From Corynebacterium sp. P4-C1 (GTDB lineage: Bacteria > Actinomycetota > Actinomycetes > Mycobacteriales > Mycobacteriaceae), in assembly GCF_030503595.1 (NCBI RefSeq), contig NZ_CP129966.1, positions 1,922,001-1,986,000 of the forward strand: 64,000 bases of DNA, given 5' to 3'. Under the pieces are notes generated by a model. That model was not told where the DNA came from and made no database searches. It saw nothing but the letters and a program-made list of their open reading frames with translations. This document shows, in pieces, positions 47,652-56,499 of the stretch. How positions within the stretch are numbered: the first letter of the stretch is position 1; every line of letters begins with the position of its first letter. Position numbers and translations under genes: made by a program.

Positions 47652-49159
47652 CACATGTACTCCTGGACTCGGGGGCGGATGCCGATGAATGTCGCCACGA
47701 TCGCGAGCAGCATGAGAGCCATGATGCCCGTGGACACTCCGCGCGTGGTGCCAAGCGCCTCGTTGATGTAGGCGCGTTGTTCGAAGCGGGAGGAGGAGAT
47801 GAGCTCGGCCATGGAATCGTCGAGAAGTGCGAATGCCGTCGCTGTCGTCGTCTCGTTGGTGATCTCCCCGGTGTCCGCAGCGAGCGTGACAGCGCGGTCG
47901 TAGTCGCCGGACTGGAGCGCGCTCATCATGTCTGAATGCGCGTCGCGCCAGTCCGCGAGCGCCTTGCGGGCGGTGTCGACCTGCTGGCGGTTGGCGTCGT
48001 TCTCGATCGCGTCGAGCGCGGTGGATACCTCCGCCGACGTGTCGTTGATCGAGCTCTTCGTCCGCTGCGTGTTACGCGTGAGCAGGGTGATCGTCTCGGC
48101 CGTGCGCATCTCCTGTGCCGCGGTGCGCGCACCCGTGAGCTGCTCGTAGCTGCCCGACTTGCTCGCGAAATCGTTCCGGCCCGCATCCCACGCCGCGATA
48201 TTCGACGCGCCCAGCCAGATCATCGCCACCAGCGTCAACGCCGTCGCCGCGAGGAACCCCTTGTTCAGGCGGCGGCGGAACATCCGCCACAGCGCCCACT
48301 GCGCCGCCCCCAACGCGATCAACGCCGCCAGCAACCCCGACAACGGCACCACCTGGGCGCGGGTGAGGCGCTTCATCTCGTGCTCCACCTGGTCGCGCGT
48401 AATATCCAGAATCACCTGCGCCTTGAGCAGCATTTTCTCGTGCATCAACGAGCTCGCCTGCTGCATGTACGCCACGCCCAGTGGATTGCCCACGCGCTGA
48501 TTCGCCTGCGCGCGCTCCATCAAGCCCGTGTACTGCGGAATCAGGCGCTGGATCTCGCGAACCAGGTCCTGCACCTTCTCCGTGTCGTCCGCCCGCGTCT
48601 CCACGCTGCCGCGCAGCACCTCGTCCGCCGCGACCACCGCCGCGTCGATGGCCTCCAGGTAATCGCGGTGCGACTCCGCGGTCTGCAGCCCCGGCTGCAC
48701 GAACGATGTTGTCGCCAACGTATCTGCCTGGCTCATGCTCGTGTACAGCGTGTGCGCCGAATTGCTCATCGGCTCCGTCGCATTCAACAACGTCTGCAGC
48801 CCCGACTGCCGGTTCGCGCCCGCCTGCGAGGCCGCCGACGCGCCCGCGAACATCAGCAGCGTCAGCACCAGCATCAGCAGCAGAAGCTTGCCGACGCTCG
48901 ACCACGCGAACCCCCACGCATCCCCCACCCAGCGGCCCGTCCCGCCGAGAGAATCCTGGAGCTTCGTCCGGATGCCCCGCAACCCCTTCTGCGGAGGTGT
49001 CTCCTCCAGCAGGTCGAGCCACGCATCCTCGCTCTCCGGCAGCTCCGGACGGGCCTTCGACTTACGCGGTGTGAAGCGGGGGAGTTTCGCGCGGGTGCGA
49101 TCGAGCGTCCCCGCGCCCGACCTCTCCCGTGTCTTCGCCCCCGGCTCTGCCCGCGTCAT
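47651..49159 (-). CDS. glnX: four-helix membrane signal protein of the PknG pathway
   Basis: 502 aa. Basic cytosolic N-terminus (~75 residues), helix 1 (VGKLLLLMLVLTLLMFAGAS), a large helical external domain, helix 2 (GLLAALIALGAAQWALW), helix 3 (FLAATALTLVAMIWLGASNI), a second helical external domain, and helix 4 (GIMALMLLAIVATFIGI) near the C-terminus. The topology, length and gene order match GlnX, which connects GlnH outside to PknG inside. First gene of the operon. Confidence 0.9.
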   Translation of the reverse strand: MTRAEPGAKTRERSGAGTLDRTRAKLPRFTPRKSKARPELPESEDAWLDLLEETPPQKGLRGIRTKLQDSLGGTGRWVGDAWGFAWSSVGKLLLLMLVLTLLMFAGASAASQAGANRQSGLQTLLNATEPMSNSAHTLYTSMSQADTLATTSFVQPGLQTAESHRDYLEAIDAAVVAADEVLRGSVETRADDTEKVQDLVREIQRLIPQYTGLMERAQANQRVGNPLGVAYMQQASSLMHEKMLLKAQVILDITRDQVEHEMKRLTRAQVVPLSGLLAALIALGAAQWALWRMFRRRLNKGFLAATALTLVAMIWLGASNIAAWDAGRNDFASKSGSYEQLTGARTAAQEMRTAETITLLTRNTQRTKSSINDTSAEVSTALDAIENDANRQQVDTARKALADWRDAHSDMMSALQSGDYDRAVTLAADTGEITNETTTATAFALLDDSMAELISSSRFEQRAYINEALGTTRGVSTGIMALMLLAIVATFIGIRPRVQEYM

Positions 49160-49221
49160 TGCCCCAGAATAGCGCACCACCACGCGGATTCGGGCGGTCG
49201 CCCGCTGGTTCACCGGGCCGT

Positions 49222-49227
49222 TAGACT
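49222..49227 (+). promoter_or_regulatory. -10 box of the second NUDIX gene
   Basis: TAGACT ends 7 nt before ATG 49235; no ribosome site, so leaderless. Confidence 0.55.
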
Positions 49228-49234
49228 GGTGCGT

Positions 49235-49699
49235 ATGGAAGGTGACGGCAACGGGTGGGTCGACGGCCCCGGCGGCAAGCGCGTGTGGGGCAAGTACGGT
49301 GCGGCGGGATTGTTCCTCCGCGCCGGGGACACGGTACTTCTGCAGCACCGTGCGCACTGGGTCGCTGACGGGGGGACCTGGGCGCTGCCCGGCGGCGCGC
49401 GCGACTCCCACGAGACCGCCGAAGAAGCCGCCCTGCGGGAAACAGTGGAGGAGTGCGGGATCGACACCTCCCTCGTAGTGGTGGAGAAGGCACTGGTCAC
49501 CGCCGGCGAGGAGCCCGGGTGGACCTACACCACGGTCATGGCCCACACCACGACCGGCGCCCCCATCGACCTTGAGCCCAACGCAGAATCCATGGAGCTT
49601 CTGTGGGTTCCGCTGGACAAAATCAAGGAGTACGAGCTGCACCGGGGGTTCGAGTCGTCGTTGAGTGTGCTTTTGTGGCACGCTGAATCGCATGATTGA
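49235..49699 (+). CDS. NUDIX hydrolase (MutT-like)
   Basis: 154 aa. Nudix box intact (GGARDSHETAEEAALRETVE then ECG). N-terminal VWGKYGAAGLFLRAGDTVLLQHRA is the usual first strand pair. It is divergent from glnX and overlaps the ABC ATPase gene by 8 bp. A homologue is found at the same place next to glnX in C. glutamicum as I recall. Substrate unknown. Confidence 0.88.
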   Translation: MEGDGNGWVDGPGGKRVWGKYGAAGLFLRAGDTVLLQHRAHWVADGGTWALPGGARDSHETAEEAALRETVEECGIDTSLVVVEKALVTAGEEPGWTYTTVMAHTTTGAPIDLEPNAESMELLWVPLDKIKEYELHRGFESSLSVLLWHAESHD

Positions 49700-50666
49700 C
49701 GTACAGCACCTGACCAAAGAATATGGCCAGGTCCGCGCGGTCGACGACCTCACGTTCCGGGTCGAACCCGGCGTGGTCACCGGCTTCCTCGGGCCGAACG
49801 GCGCCGGCAAATCAACGACGATGCGCATGATCCTTGGCCTGGACACGCCGACATCAGGCAGCGCGCTTATCGACGGTGTCCCCTACCGCTCCCTCAAACA
49901 CCCCCTCCACAAGGTCGGGGCACTCCTGGACGCCAAAGCGATCCACCCCAACCGCTCCGCCCGCAACGCGCTGCTGTGGCAGGCACAAGCCTCCGGGATC
50001 CCCACCTCGCGCGTCGACGAAGTCCTCGACCTTGTCGGCCTGACCTCCGTGGCCGGTAAGAAGGCGGGCAGCTTCTCCCTCGGCATGGGACAGCGCCTCG
50101 GCATCGCCGCCGCCATGCTCGGCAACCCCGAGTACCTCATTCTCGACGAGCCCGTCAACGGCCTCGACCCCGAAGGCATCCGCTGGGTCCGCGAGCTGCT
50201 GCGCCGCTTCGCCGCCGAAGGGCGCACGGTGCTCGTGTCTTCCCACCTGCTCTCCGAGATGTCGCAGACCGCCGACCGGCTCGTCGTTATCGGCAAGGGC
50301 CGCCTCGTGGCCGCCGGGTCCGTCCACGAATTCATCAAGGAGAACTCCACCCTGACCACCGTTGTGCGCTCGCCGCACCTCGATCAGTTCGCTTCCGCAC
50401 TGCACGCCGAGGGCATCGAGTTCTCCCAAGCCGCGGACCTCGACGGCCGCCCGACACTCGAGATCCCTGAGCGCTCCTCCGAGGACATCGGCGCCCTCGC
50501 TTTCTCCACCGGTGTCATGGTCACCGAGCTCACCGAGCGCCGCGCCACCCTCGAGGACGCCTACATCCGCCGCACCGAGAGCGCCGTCGAGTACCACACC
50601 GGGCTACCCGGTGCTCCTGCTCCGGCCGCTTCCAGCGATTCCACGACGGGAGAATACCGTGCTTAA
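49692..50666 (+). CDS. ABC transporter ATP-binding protein (ABC-2 type exporter)
   Basis: 324 aa. Walker A GPNGAGKST, Q-loop region, a variant signature FSLGMGQRL, Walker B LILDEPVNGLDPEG and H-loop SSHLLSE. The ~100-residue C-terminal extension is typical of BcrA/CcmA-like exporters of drugs or lipids. Its stop overlaps the permease start region by 8 bp, so the two are a coupled pair. An 11-mer copy (49865-49875) reads A-L-I-D-G. Confidence 0.9.
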   Translation: MIDVQHLTKEYGQVRAVDDLTFRVEPGVVTGFLGPNGAGKSTTMRMILGLDTPTSGSALIDGVPYRSLKHPLHKVGALLDAKAIHPNRSARNALLWQAQASGIPTSRVDEVLDLVGLTSVAGKKAGSFSLGMGQRLGIAAAMLGNPEYLILDEPVNGLDPEGIRWVRELLRRFAAEGRTVLVSSHLLSEMSQTADRLVVIGKGRLVAAGSVHEFIKENSTLTTVVRSPHLDQFASALHAEGIEFSQAADLDGRPTLEIPERSSEDIGALAFSTGVMVTELTERRATLEDAYIRRTESAVEYHTGLPGAPAPAASSDSTTGEYRA

Positions 50667-51411
50667 AACAATGCTTTCCGAATGGACGAAGCTCCGCACC
50701 ACCAAGTCTTTCTACTGGACAACCGGCCTCGCGTTCGTGCTCGCAGTTGTATTTGTGGCCCTCGCGGCGGCGTTCGACAACCCGGATTTTCCGCTGTACG
50801 CCGGAGCCCTCGTAGTCCAGCAGGTCCTGATCTACGGGCTCATCCCGATGCTGATCCAGGCGGCCATGGTGGTCACCACCGAGTACCGCTTCAACGTGAA
50901 TTCCATCAACTTCGCCATCACTCCGCAGCGCTGGCAACTGGCCTTGTCCAAGCTCGCCGTCTACGGTCTGATCGCGGTGGTTCTCAGCATCATCATCCTT
51001 GTGGCCTCCTATACCGCCGGCGACCAGTTCGCCCCCTACCCGGTGGAGTGGACGACCAATGTCTTCGCCCGCCGCTCCTTCTGGGCCGTGCCGCTGGTGG
51101 TCTTCCTGTTGGTGATGATGACGCAGGGATTGGGGTGGATTCTGCGCTCCACAGCCGCAGTGGTGATGATCATGATCACGCTGCCGATCTTCGAGTTCGT
51201 TATCGGATTCATCCCCAAGATCGGCCAGAAAGTCCAGTTCATCGCCCCATTCCAGAACGCTATCCCGTTCGTGTTGAACTCCCAGTCCGATAAGCCGAAC
51301 CCCTTCGGCGGCGACCCGCTGACTCTGTGGGGCTCGTTCGGAGTCTTTGCTGTGTGGGTGCTGGTCATCTACGCCATCGGGCTCCTCCTCCTGGAGCGCC
51401 GCGACGCCTAG
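50659..51411 (+). CDS. ABC-2 type permease
   Basis: 250 aa with six predicted helices, starting LKTMLSEWTKLRTTKSFYW, the amphipathic start common to ABC-2 permeases. GTG 50659 is favoured by GGGAGA 6 nt upstream; ATG 50671 is the alternative. Together with the preceding ATPase it forms one export complex. The substrate is not indicated. Confidence 0.82.
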   Translation: MLKTMLSEWTKLRTTKSFYWTTGLAFVLAVVFVALAAAFDNPDFPLYAGALVVQQVLIYGLIPMLIQAAMVVTTEYRFNVNSINFAITPQRWQLALSKLAVYGLIAVVLSIIILVASYTAGDQFAPYPVEWTTNVFARRSFWAVPLVVFLLVMMTQGLGWILRSTAAVVMIMITLPIFEFVIGFIPKIGQKVQFIAPFQNAIPFVLNSQSDKPNPFGGDPLTLWGSFGVFAVWVLVIYAIGLLLLERRDA

Positions 51412-51472
51412 ACCGGTCGGGTGCTGCCCGCGCTGAGCTTTAAGCCCTTCACCTTTCACCCTTCACCTTTCG

Positions 51473-51506
51473 CCTGCGGATGGGAGTTTCCCTCCGCAGG
51501 TTTTCT
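51473..51506 (+). terminator. terminator of the ABC transporter operon
   Basis: CCTGCGGA/TCCGCAGG stem with inner GGGA/TCCC pairing, followed by TTTTCT. Confidence 0.85.
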
Positions 51507-51876
51507 CATGCCCGGCTATCTTGAGTCGGGCTTCCCCTCAACCGCTGCGGGACCAGCCGTGACGGGACCAACCGCTGCGGAACCAACCGTGGCGAGAGGC
51601 TGGTGAATCTGTTTGCTTTTTCCACTCACGCGTGCAAAGACCAAAAACCGTCTAGCTGGGCTTATAGATCTGAGCGCATGGATGGAAATCAAACAGATTC
51701 ACCGGTTGGTGCGGACCAATCATTTTTGGAGTCGGTTTGGCACCGGTTTAGCGCGGGTTTAGTGCGGGTTTATGGGTTTAGGGGTTGGTTTGGGTGAAGG
51801 GGCAGAAATGGGAGTGGAAGAAAATGGGAGTGGCAGAAAATGGGAGGAAGGCTAAGTGCGGGGTGGTGCGGGTGTG
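51507..51876. other. low-complexity spacer
   Basis: No credible gene. It contains imperfect repeats of ACCGCTGCGGAACCAACCGT type (51540-51595), then a GGGTTTA/GGTTTGG-rich stretch (51740-51800) and repeated AAATGGGAGTGG units up to the end of the frameshifted cls gene. Confidence 0.45.
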
Positions 51877-53474
51877 TTACTGGAGCGCGGACGTCAGCTT
51901 GAGCACGTTGTCGACGTAGCGGCGGGACCACGGCCGCTGGCTCCACTCCTCAAGCGTGAGCTCGCGGGAAACCGAGAGGTAGGCGGCGGCGAGGTTGCAC
52001 AACTCGGTGATGAGGGGGCCGCCCAGGACAAACAGGCTGTTCTCGTAGTTCAGGGAGAACGAGCGCATGTCCATGTTGGAGCTGCCCATGATCGCGATTT
52101 CCTGCAGGTCGGCGGCCGTGGCGGGGGAAGCAGTGGAAGCCGAGGAAGGGGAGGCGGCGGAAGTGGAAGCCGGGGCAGGGGAAGAAGAGGGGGAGCGGCG
52201 GAAGCCGGGGCAGGGGAAGGAGAAGAAGCCCACACCACCGGGTCGGCGATCGCGAACTTGGAGTGGAGGACATAGGGGGCGGGGAACTGCCAGATGTGGA
52301 CGCCGGCCTCGAGAAGCTGCTGGTAATAGGCGGACTGGGCGTGCTGGACCATGAACTGGTCGGCTTTCTCGCCGACGAGCAGGTCGACGCGCACTCCCCG
52401 GTAGCAGGCGGTGGTGATGGCCTCGAGCATGGAGTCGTCGGGCACGAAATACGGCGAGCAGAGGATCAGCCGCTCACGGGCGTGGTGGATGAGGGTGTTG
52501 AACATCCGCAGGTTGGGCTCGGTGCTGTAGCCGGGACCGGAGGGGATGAGTTGGAGGACGTTCTGGCCTTCGAGTGGTCCGGGGGTGTTGTCGTACGGCG
52601 GGGTGATGTCGATGACCTCGCCGGATTCGGTGTACCAGTCGACGGCGAACATGGAGCCGAGGGAAGCGACGACGGGCCCGGTGAGCTCGACGAAGGAGTC
52701 GACCCATTGGCGGCCCTTCTTGACGTGGTTGCGCACGAGGTAGGAGCGGTCGATGAGGTTGAAGGATCCCATCATAGCGACGCGGTCGTCGATGACGATG
52801 AGTTTGCGGTGGTTGCGCAGGTCGGGCCGTCGGAAGCGCCACTGGAGCGGCAGGAGGGGCAGCATGAGGTGCCACTGGATCCCGGCGGCGGTCAGGCGGC
52901 GTTTGAAGGCGCGGAAGCCGGGGTATTTCTGGGAGCCGATGTGGTCGAAAAGTACGCGGACTTTCACGCCGCGTGCGACGGCCCGTTCCATCGCCTCGAA
53001 GACGGGGGCGGTGGTGTCGTCCCAGGCCTGGGCGTAGATCTCGATGTGGACGTGGGAGGTGGAGGCGTTGATAAGCTCCGCGATGCGCAGCATTGTCTTC
53101 TGGTAGTCGGACCAGAGCGCTTCCACGTGGCCTTCGACCGCGGGGTACCCGGTGAGCGTGCGGTTGAGGCGCGCCATGGACGCCACGTCGCCGCTGAGTC
53201 TCACGCTGGAGGGGACGTCGGGGAAGTCGGCGTGGACATCGTTGATCTCGGCGTGCGCCTCCTTCTGGATGCGGTGGCGGCGCCGCGACAGGTAGGTCGA
53301 ACCGAAGAAGAAGTACAGGGGTAGCCCGAGGAACGGGATGAGCAGGATGATGAGCAGCCAGGCGTTCGCGCTGGACGGCTTGCGGTTTTCGGGGATGACG
53401 CCGATCACCACGAATTTGATCGTGTAGTCCACGATCATGAAGATGAGCTGCCAAGTGGAGAGGTCGGGGATCAT
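51877..53474 (-). pseudogene. cls: cardiolipin synthase-like phospholipase D family gene with a frameshift
   Basis: The frame from ATG 53474 gives two N-terminal helices, the first HKD site (HRKLIVIDDRVAMMGS) and the start of the second (LHSKFAIAD), then runs into a Pro/Leu/Arg-rich tail ending at 52050. The expected continuation (GSSNMDMRSFSLNYE to the C-terminus) is in another frame that ends at 51877. The frames meet in a purine-rich low-complexity tract; one extra G in the five-G run at 52189-52193 would join them into a 532-aa protein with a Ser/Pro/Ala-rich insert inside the second HKD site. Either a disrupted gene, a length-variable switch, or an assembly error. Confidence 0.75.
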
Positions 53475-54253
53475 CGGACGTCGTCGATAAGCAAGCGCGT
53501 CACGTCGTAATCCGCGACGACGGGTGCGTGGTCGGATGCGCCCTTGCCTTCGCGCTCATGCTTATCGACGAACCCCCTTCCCTTAAGCCCCGTCAACTGG
53601 AAATCGATGAGCATGCCTTCATTCTTTTGGAAGCGCATCGCCTTGTAGTCCCAGTACGAGTACGGTTCATCATGCTCCACGGGGGCGAGACCGGACTCGA
53701 GGAGGTTGCCGAAGGCGGCGCGCTCCGGTTCCGTGACGTGCGTCTTGCCCTCGAAGAAGGCGCGGTCCCAGACGTCGGAGTCGGTGGGGGCGATGTTGTA
53801 GTCGCCGCAGAAGACCTGCGGGGTGCCTGGTTCGACCGCCTCGGCGAGACGCCAGAGGTACTCGAGCTTGTAGTCGTAGTGGCGGTCGCCGATTTCGCGC
53901 CCGTTCGGGATGTAGAGGCTCCAGATCTCGACGCCGCCGCAGGTGGCGCCCACCGCGCGGGCTTCCCGGTCCTGCGGTTTGTCGGGGTCCTTGTTGAAGC
54001 CGGGCTGGTTGGGGAAGTGGTCCCGCACATTGTCCAGCCCCACCCGGGAGATCAGCGCTACACCGTTCCACTGGTGATAACCGACGTGGGCGACCTCGTA
54101 GCCCGCGGCCTCGAAGGCCGAGTACGGGAATTTATCGTCCGAGCACTTCGTTTCCTGCATGGCCAGAACGTCCACGTCGTTGCGCTCCAAGAAAGCGACG
54201 GCGCGGTCGGCGCGCGTGCGCACCGAGTTGATGTTCCACGTGGCAATCCGCAT
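53471..54253 (-). CDS. xthA: exodeoxyribonuclease III / AP endonuclease
   Basis: 260 aa. Base-excision repair enzyme. Conserved residues visible: ATWNINSVR, MQETKCSDDKFP (metal Glu), CGDYNIAPTDSDVWD and the terminal SDHAPVVADYD (catalytic Asp-His). Stop and cls start overlap by 4 bp. Two 11-mer copies in inverted orientation lie 77 bp apart near its 3' end (53482 and 53560). Confidence 0.95.
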   Translation of the reverse strand: MRIATWNINSVRTRADRAVAFLERNDVDVLAMQETKCSDDKFPYSAFEAAGYEVAHVGYHQWNGVALISRVGLDNVRDHFPNQPGFNKDPDKPQDREARAVGATCGGVEIWSLYIPNGREIGDRHYDYKLEYLWRLAEAVEPGTPQVFCGDYNIAPTDSDVWDRAFFEGKTHVTEPERAAFGNLLESGLAPVEHDEPYSYWDYKAMRFQKNEGMLIDFQLTGLKGRGFVDKHEREGKGASDHAPVVADYDVTRLLIDDVR

Positions 54254-54281
54254 GCGATCTAGACTAGATCACGCACGGCAT

Positions 54282-55301
54282 TCAGTCTTTCAGGGTGGCG
54301 TAGCGGTGGCGGTGGTGCTCGACGAATCCGAGTTTGTCGTACAGCCCGATGCCGGCATCGTTGCTGGCGAGGACCTGCAGGTACGCGTCCGTCGCGCCGC
54401 GCGAGGCACCCCAGCGGAGCATGTGCCAGCCCAGCTGAGTGCCCAGACCGCGGCGCCGGTGGCCGGGGGCGACCTCGACCGCCGAATAGCCCAGCCACAC
54501 ACGCCCGTCGTCCGAGGACGTGATGGTGCCACGGGTGATTGCGACTGTTTCCCCGTCGCCGTCAGCCAGTAAGCGGCCGAAGCCGAGTTCCCCGTCGATC
54601 TCCTCGGCGAGCTCCTTGAGAGCTTCCGGAGGCAGCGGCTGGCCGCGGAAGTGGTACATGCCCAGCCAGGCGGCATCGGGGTGAGAGTCGACGCGGAAGG
54701 TGGGCAAGGGAGCTGGCTCCGTGAATTCCGCCGCCTCAGACAGGTCAGCAAGGTCATCCTGGTCGGGGAGATCCGCGAGTGACCGTGTCATGGTGATGAT
54801 CTCCGGCCCCAGCTCCCACCTGTCCGGGTCGCGCTGGATGAGGTTGAGCGCCGGTTTGCCGATGCGCTCCGGAATCAACAACTGCACCGGCATCCCGCGG
54901 GAGCGGTAGAAGTCCGTGATCGCGTCGATCGGGACGGGCTGCAGGCCGGCAGAGTGGCCGATCGGGGTGGCGCTGTTGGAGCGCTCGGTGATGGAGGCGC
55001 CGGAGCGGGCGAGCCAGGCGTCGATAAGCGAATGTTCTTGGCCAGGGAACGCGCGAGCCGTGGCTGTCTCGACGGCGCGGATGTCGCTGTTGCGGATGCG
55101 GCGCGGGCTGAGACGGCGGACGATGAGCGGCTCGTCGATGCGGATCGCCTCGGCGTCGGACGGCAGGCCGCCGACCTTCTGCGGGCACACGACCAGCGGG
55201 TCGAGGGTGACAATGTGGCCGATCACATCTGTGGCGTGGTTGCCGTGGCGGCGGCGCACCACCACTCGGTCGCCCGGCGCAAGCGGTTCGGAGCGGAACA
55301 C
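54282..55301 (-). CDS. GNAT-family N-acetyltransferase (Rv0428c-like position)
   Basis: 339 aa, GTG start overlapping the def stop (TAGTG). N-terminal ~75 residues are beta-rich (GDRVVVRRRHGNHATDVIGHIV). The GNAT fold is in the C-terminal half, with the acetyl-CoA loop VEVAPGHRRRGLGTQL and late ASNDAGIGLYDKLGFVEHHR. Between xthA and def it occupies the place of Rv0428c in M. tuberculosis. Acetylation target unknown. Confidence 0.85.
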   Translation of the reverse strand: MFRSEPLAPGDRVVVRRRHGNHATDVIGHIVTLDPLVVCPQKVGGLPSDAEAIRIDEPLIVRRLSPRRIRNSDIRAVETATARAFPGQEHSLIDAWLARSGASITERSNSATPIGHSAGLQPVPIDAITDFYRSRGMPVQLLIPERIGKPALNLIQRDPDRWELGPEIITMTRSLADLPDQDDLADLSEAAEFTEPAPLPTFRVDSHPDAAWLGMYHFRGQPLPPEALKELAEEIDGELGFGRLLADGDGETVAITRGTITSSDDGRVWLGYSAVEVAPGHRRRGLGTQLGWHMLRWGASRGATDAYLQVLASNDAGIGLYDKLGFVEHHRHRYATLKD

Positions 55302-55864
55302 TAGTGGCCGAACGGGTCCTCGTCCACGCCCGGCATCCACGTGCTGCCCGCGTGGTCCCAACCGTTGCGCTTCACCGCGCGCTTCGCCGCGCGCTTGTGG
55401 CGGCCCGTGAGAACATCCAGGTAGACATAGCCGTCAAGGTGGCCGACCTCGTGCTGCAGGCAGCGGGCGAAGAAGCCGGTGCCTTCCACCTCGATCGGCT
55501 TGCCGTTCTCATCCAGGCCCGTGACCTTTGCCCACTCTGCGCGGCCGGTGGGGAACGTCTCGCCGGGGACGGAAAGGCATCCTTCGTCGTCATCATCGGC
55601 CGGCATCGTTTTCGGGATCTCGCTGGTCTCCAGCACCGGGTTGATCACCGTGCCGCGGCGCATCGTGTCCCCGTCCGGGCAGTGGTAAACGAACAGGCGC
55701 TTATTCACGCCGATCTGGTTCGCCGCCAGCCCCACGCCGTACGCCGCATCCATCGTCTCGTGCATGTCAGCGATGAGCTCCTGCAATTCCTCCACCGGCT
55801 CCGTCACCGGTTCCGTGGGCGTGTGCAGGACAGGGTCGCCGTAAATGACAATCGGTCGGATCAT
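55301..55864 (-). CDS. def: peptide deformylase
   Basis: 187 aa metalloenzyme that removes the formyl group from new proteins. Motifs [15 protein letters not shown] and QHEVGHLDG (metal Cys and both His plus Glu) are intact. The -10 box TATACT lies 6 nt from the ATG, so the transcript is leaderless. Operon order def-GNAT-xthA-cls with overlapping or near-touching ends. Confidence 0.95.
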   Translation of the reverse strand: MIRPIVIYGDPVLHTPTEPVTEPVEELQELIADMHETMDAAYGVGLAANQIGVNKRLFVYHCPDGDTMRRGTVINPVLETSEIPKTMPADDDDEGCLSVPGETFPTGRAEWAKVTGLDENGKPIEVEGTGFFARCLQHEVGHLDGYVYLDVLTGRHKRAAKRAVKRNGWDHAGSTWMPGVDEDPFGH

Positions 55865-55870
55865 TACCTC

Positions 55871-55880
55871 AGTATAGGAT
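55871..55880. promoter_or_regulatory. overlapping divergent -10 boxes of def and the DUF3263 gene
   Basis: AGTATAGGAT holds TATACT on the minus strand (55871-55876, 6 nt before def) and TAGGAT on the plus strand (55875-55880, 6 nt before the DUF3263 GTG). RNA polymerase can serve only one at a time. The two start codons are only 22 bp apart. Confidence 0.6.
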
Positions 55881-55886
55881 CGATCC

Positions 55887-56108
55887 GTGGACTCCTTTGA
55901 CTTAGCCGTACTCGACTTCGCCGGCCGCGCTCCCCGCAGCCTCGGCGCCCGCGAAGACGCCATCAGGGCTGAGCTGGGCATATCGCCGTTCCGCTACTAC
56001 CAGCGCCTCAACGTGCTTATCGACGACCCCGCCGCCCTCGCCGAACGCCCCCAGCTTGTGCGCCGGCTGCAGCGGATTCGGGAGCAGCGGGTTCTCGGCG
56101 GGGGGTAG
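55887..56108 (+). CDS. DUF3263 family protein
   Basis: 73 aa, GTG start. A small helical protein ([40 protein letters not shown]) with a likely HTH-like core, matching DUF3263 and in the same position as Rv0430 of M. tuberculosis (divergent from def). Function unknown. An 11-mer copy reads V-L-I-D-D. Confidence 0.8.
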   Translation: MDSFDLAVLDFAGRAPRSLGAREDAIRAELGISPFRYYQRLNVLIDDPAALAERPQLVRRLQRIREQRVLGGG

Positions 56109-56239
56109 GCCTGCGGGCTTTGCGATCTGGGCGGCCTAGTCGACCTAGTCGGCTTGGGTGGTCTGGCGGGCTTAGGTGGTCTGGCGGGCTTGGGTGACCT
56201 AGGGCGGCTCGTTGCGGGCCTGTTTCCAGCTCGAAAATC
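56109..56239. repeat. GGCTTGGGTGGTCT-type imperfect repeats
   Basis: After the DUF3263 stop, units such as GGTCTGGCGGGCTT(A/G)GGT repeat imperfectly three to four times (56130-56215) and lead into repeat copy 4. No gene seen. Confidence 0.5.
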
Positions 56240-56343
56240 GCAGAAGGTAACGATCGAACGGTAACAATGCTCTTTTTCAGCGGTTTATGTCTCTAAAGGT
56301 GAGCATTATGGACCGTTGTTACCGTTCGATTGTTACCGTTCAT
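56240..56343. repeat. 104-bp palindromic repeat, copy 4
   Basis: 28-bp arms at 56240-56267 and 56316-56343, the outer few bases of the right arm diverged. The centre shares TTATGT..CTAAA and TTATGGA with other copies. Positions 56344-56490 hold no gene that I can support. Confidence 0.85.
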
Positions 56344-56499
56344 AGATTGGGCTCCGCGAGGTCGGCGGTAATCCGCTGGTGCCGGCCGGGCGCGCCCCCA
56401 TCCTGAAGCAGGTACATCCGATACGCATTTGCCTGAGGTGTCGGACGTTTCGGCGCGTCGCGCGATGAATGGCCATTGCCGTTCATTAGGGTGACGGCT

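Noticed and set aside
47936-49234. Long N-terminal extension of the second NUDIX gene over glnX
   Set aside because: The open frame runs antisense through glnX; the NUDIX domain begins at ATG 49235 with its own -10 box.
15208-56343. CRISPR-like reading of the 104-bp repeats
   Set aside because: Four dispersed copies, no regular spacers and no cas genes.
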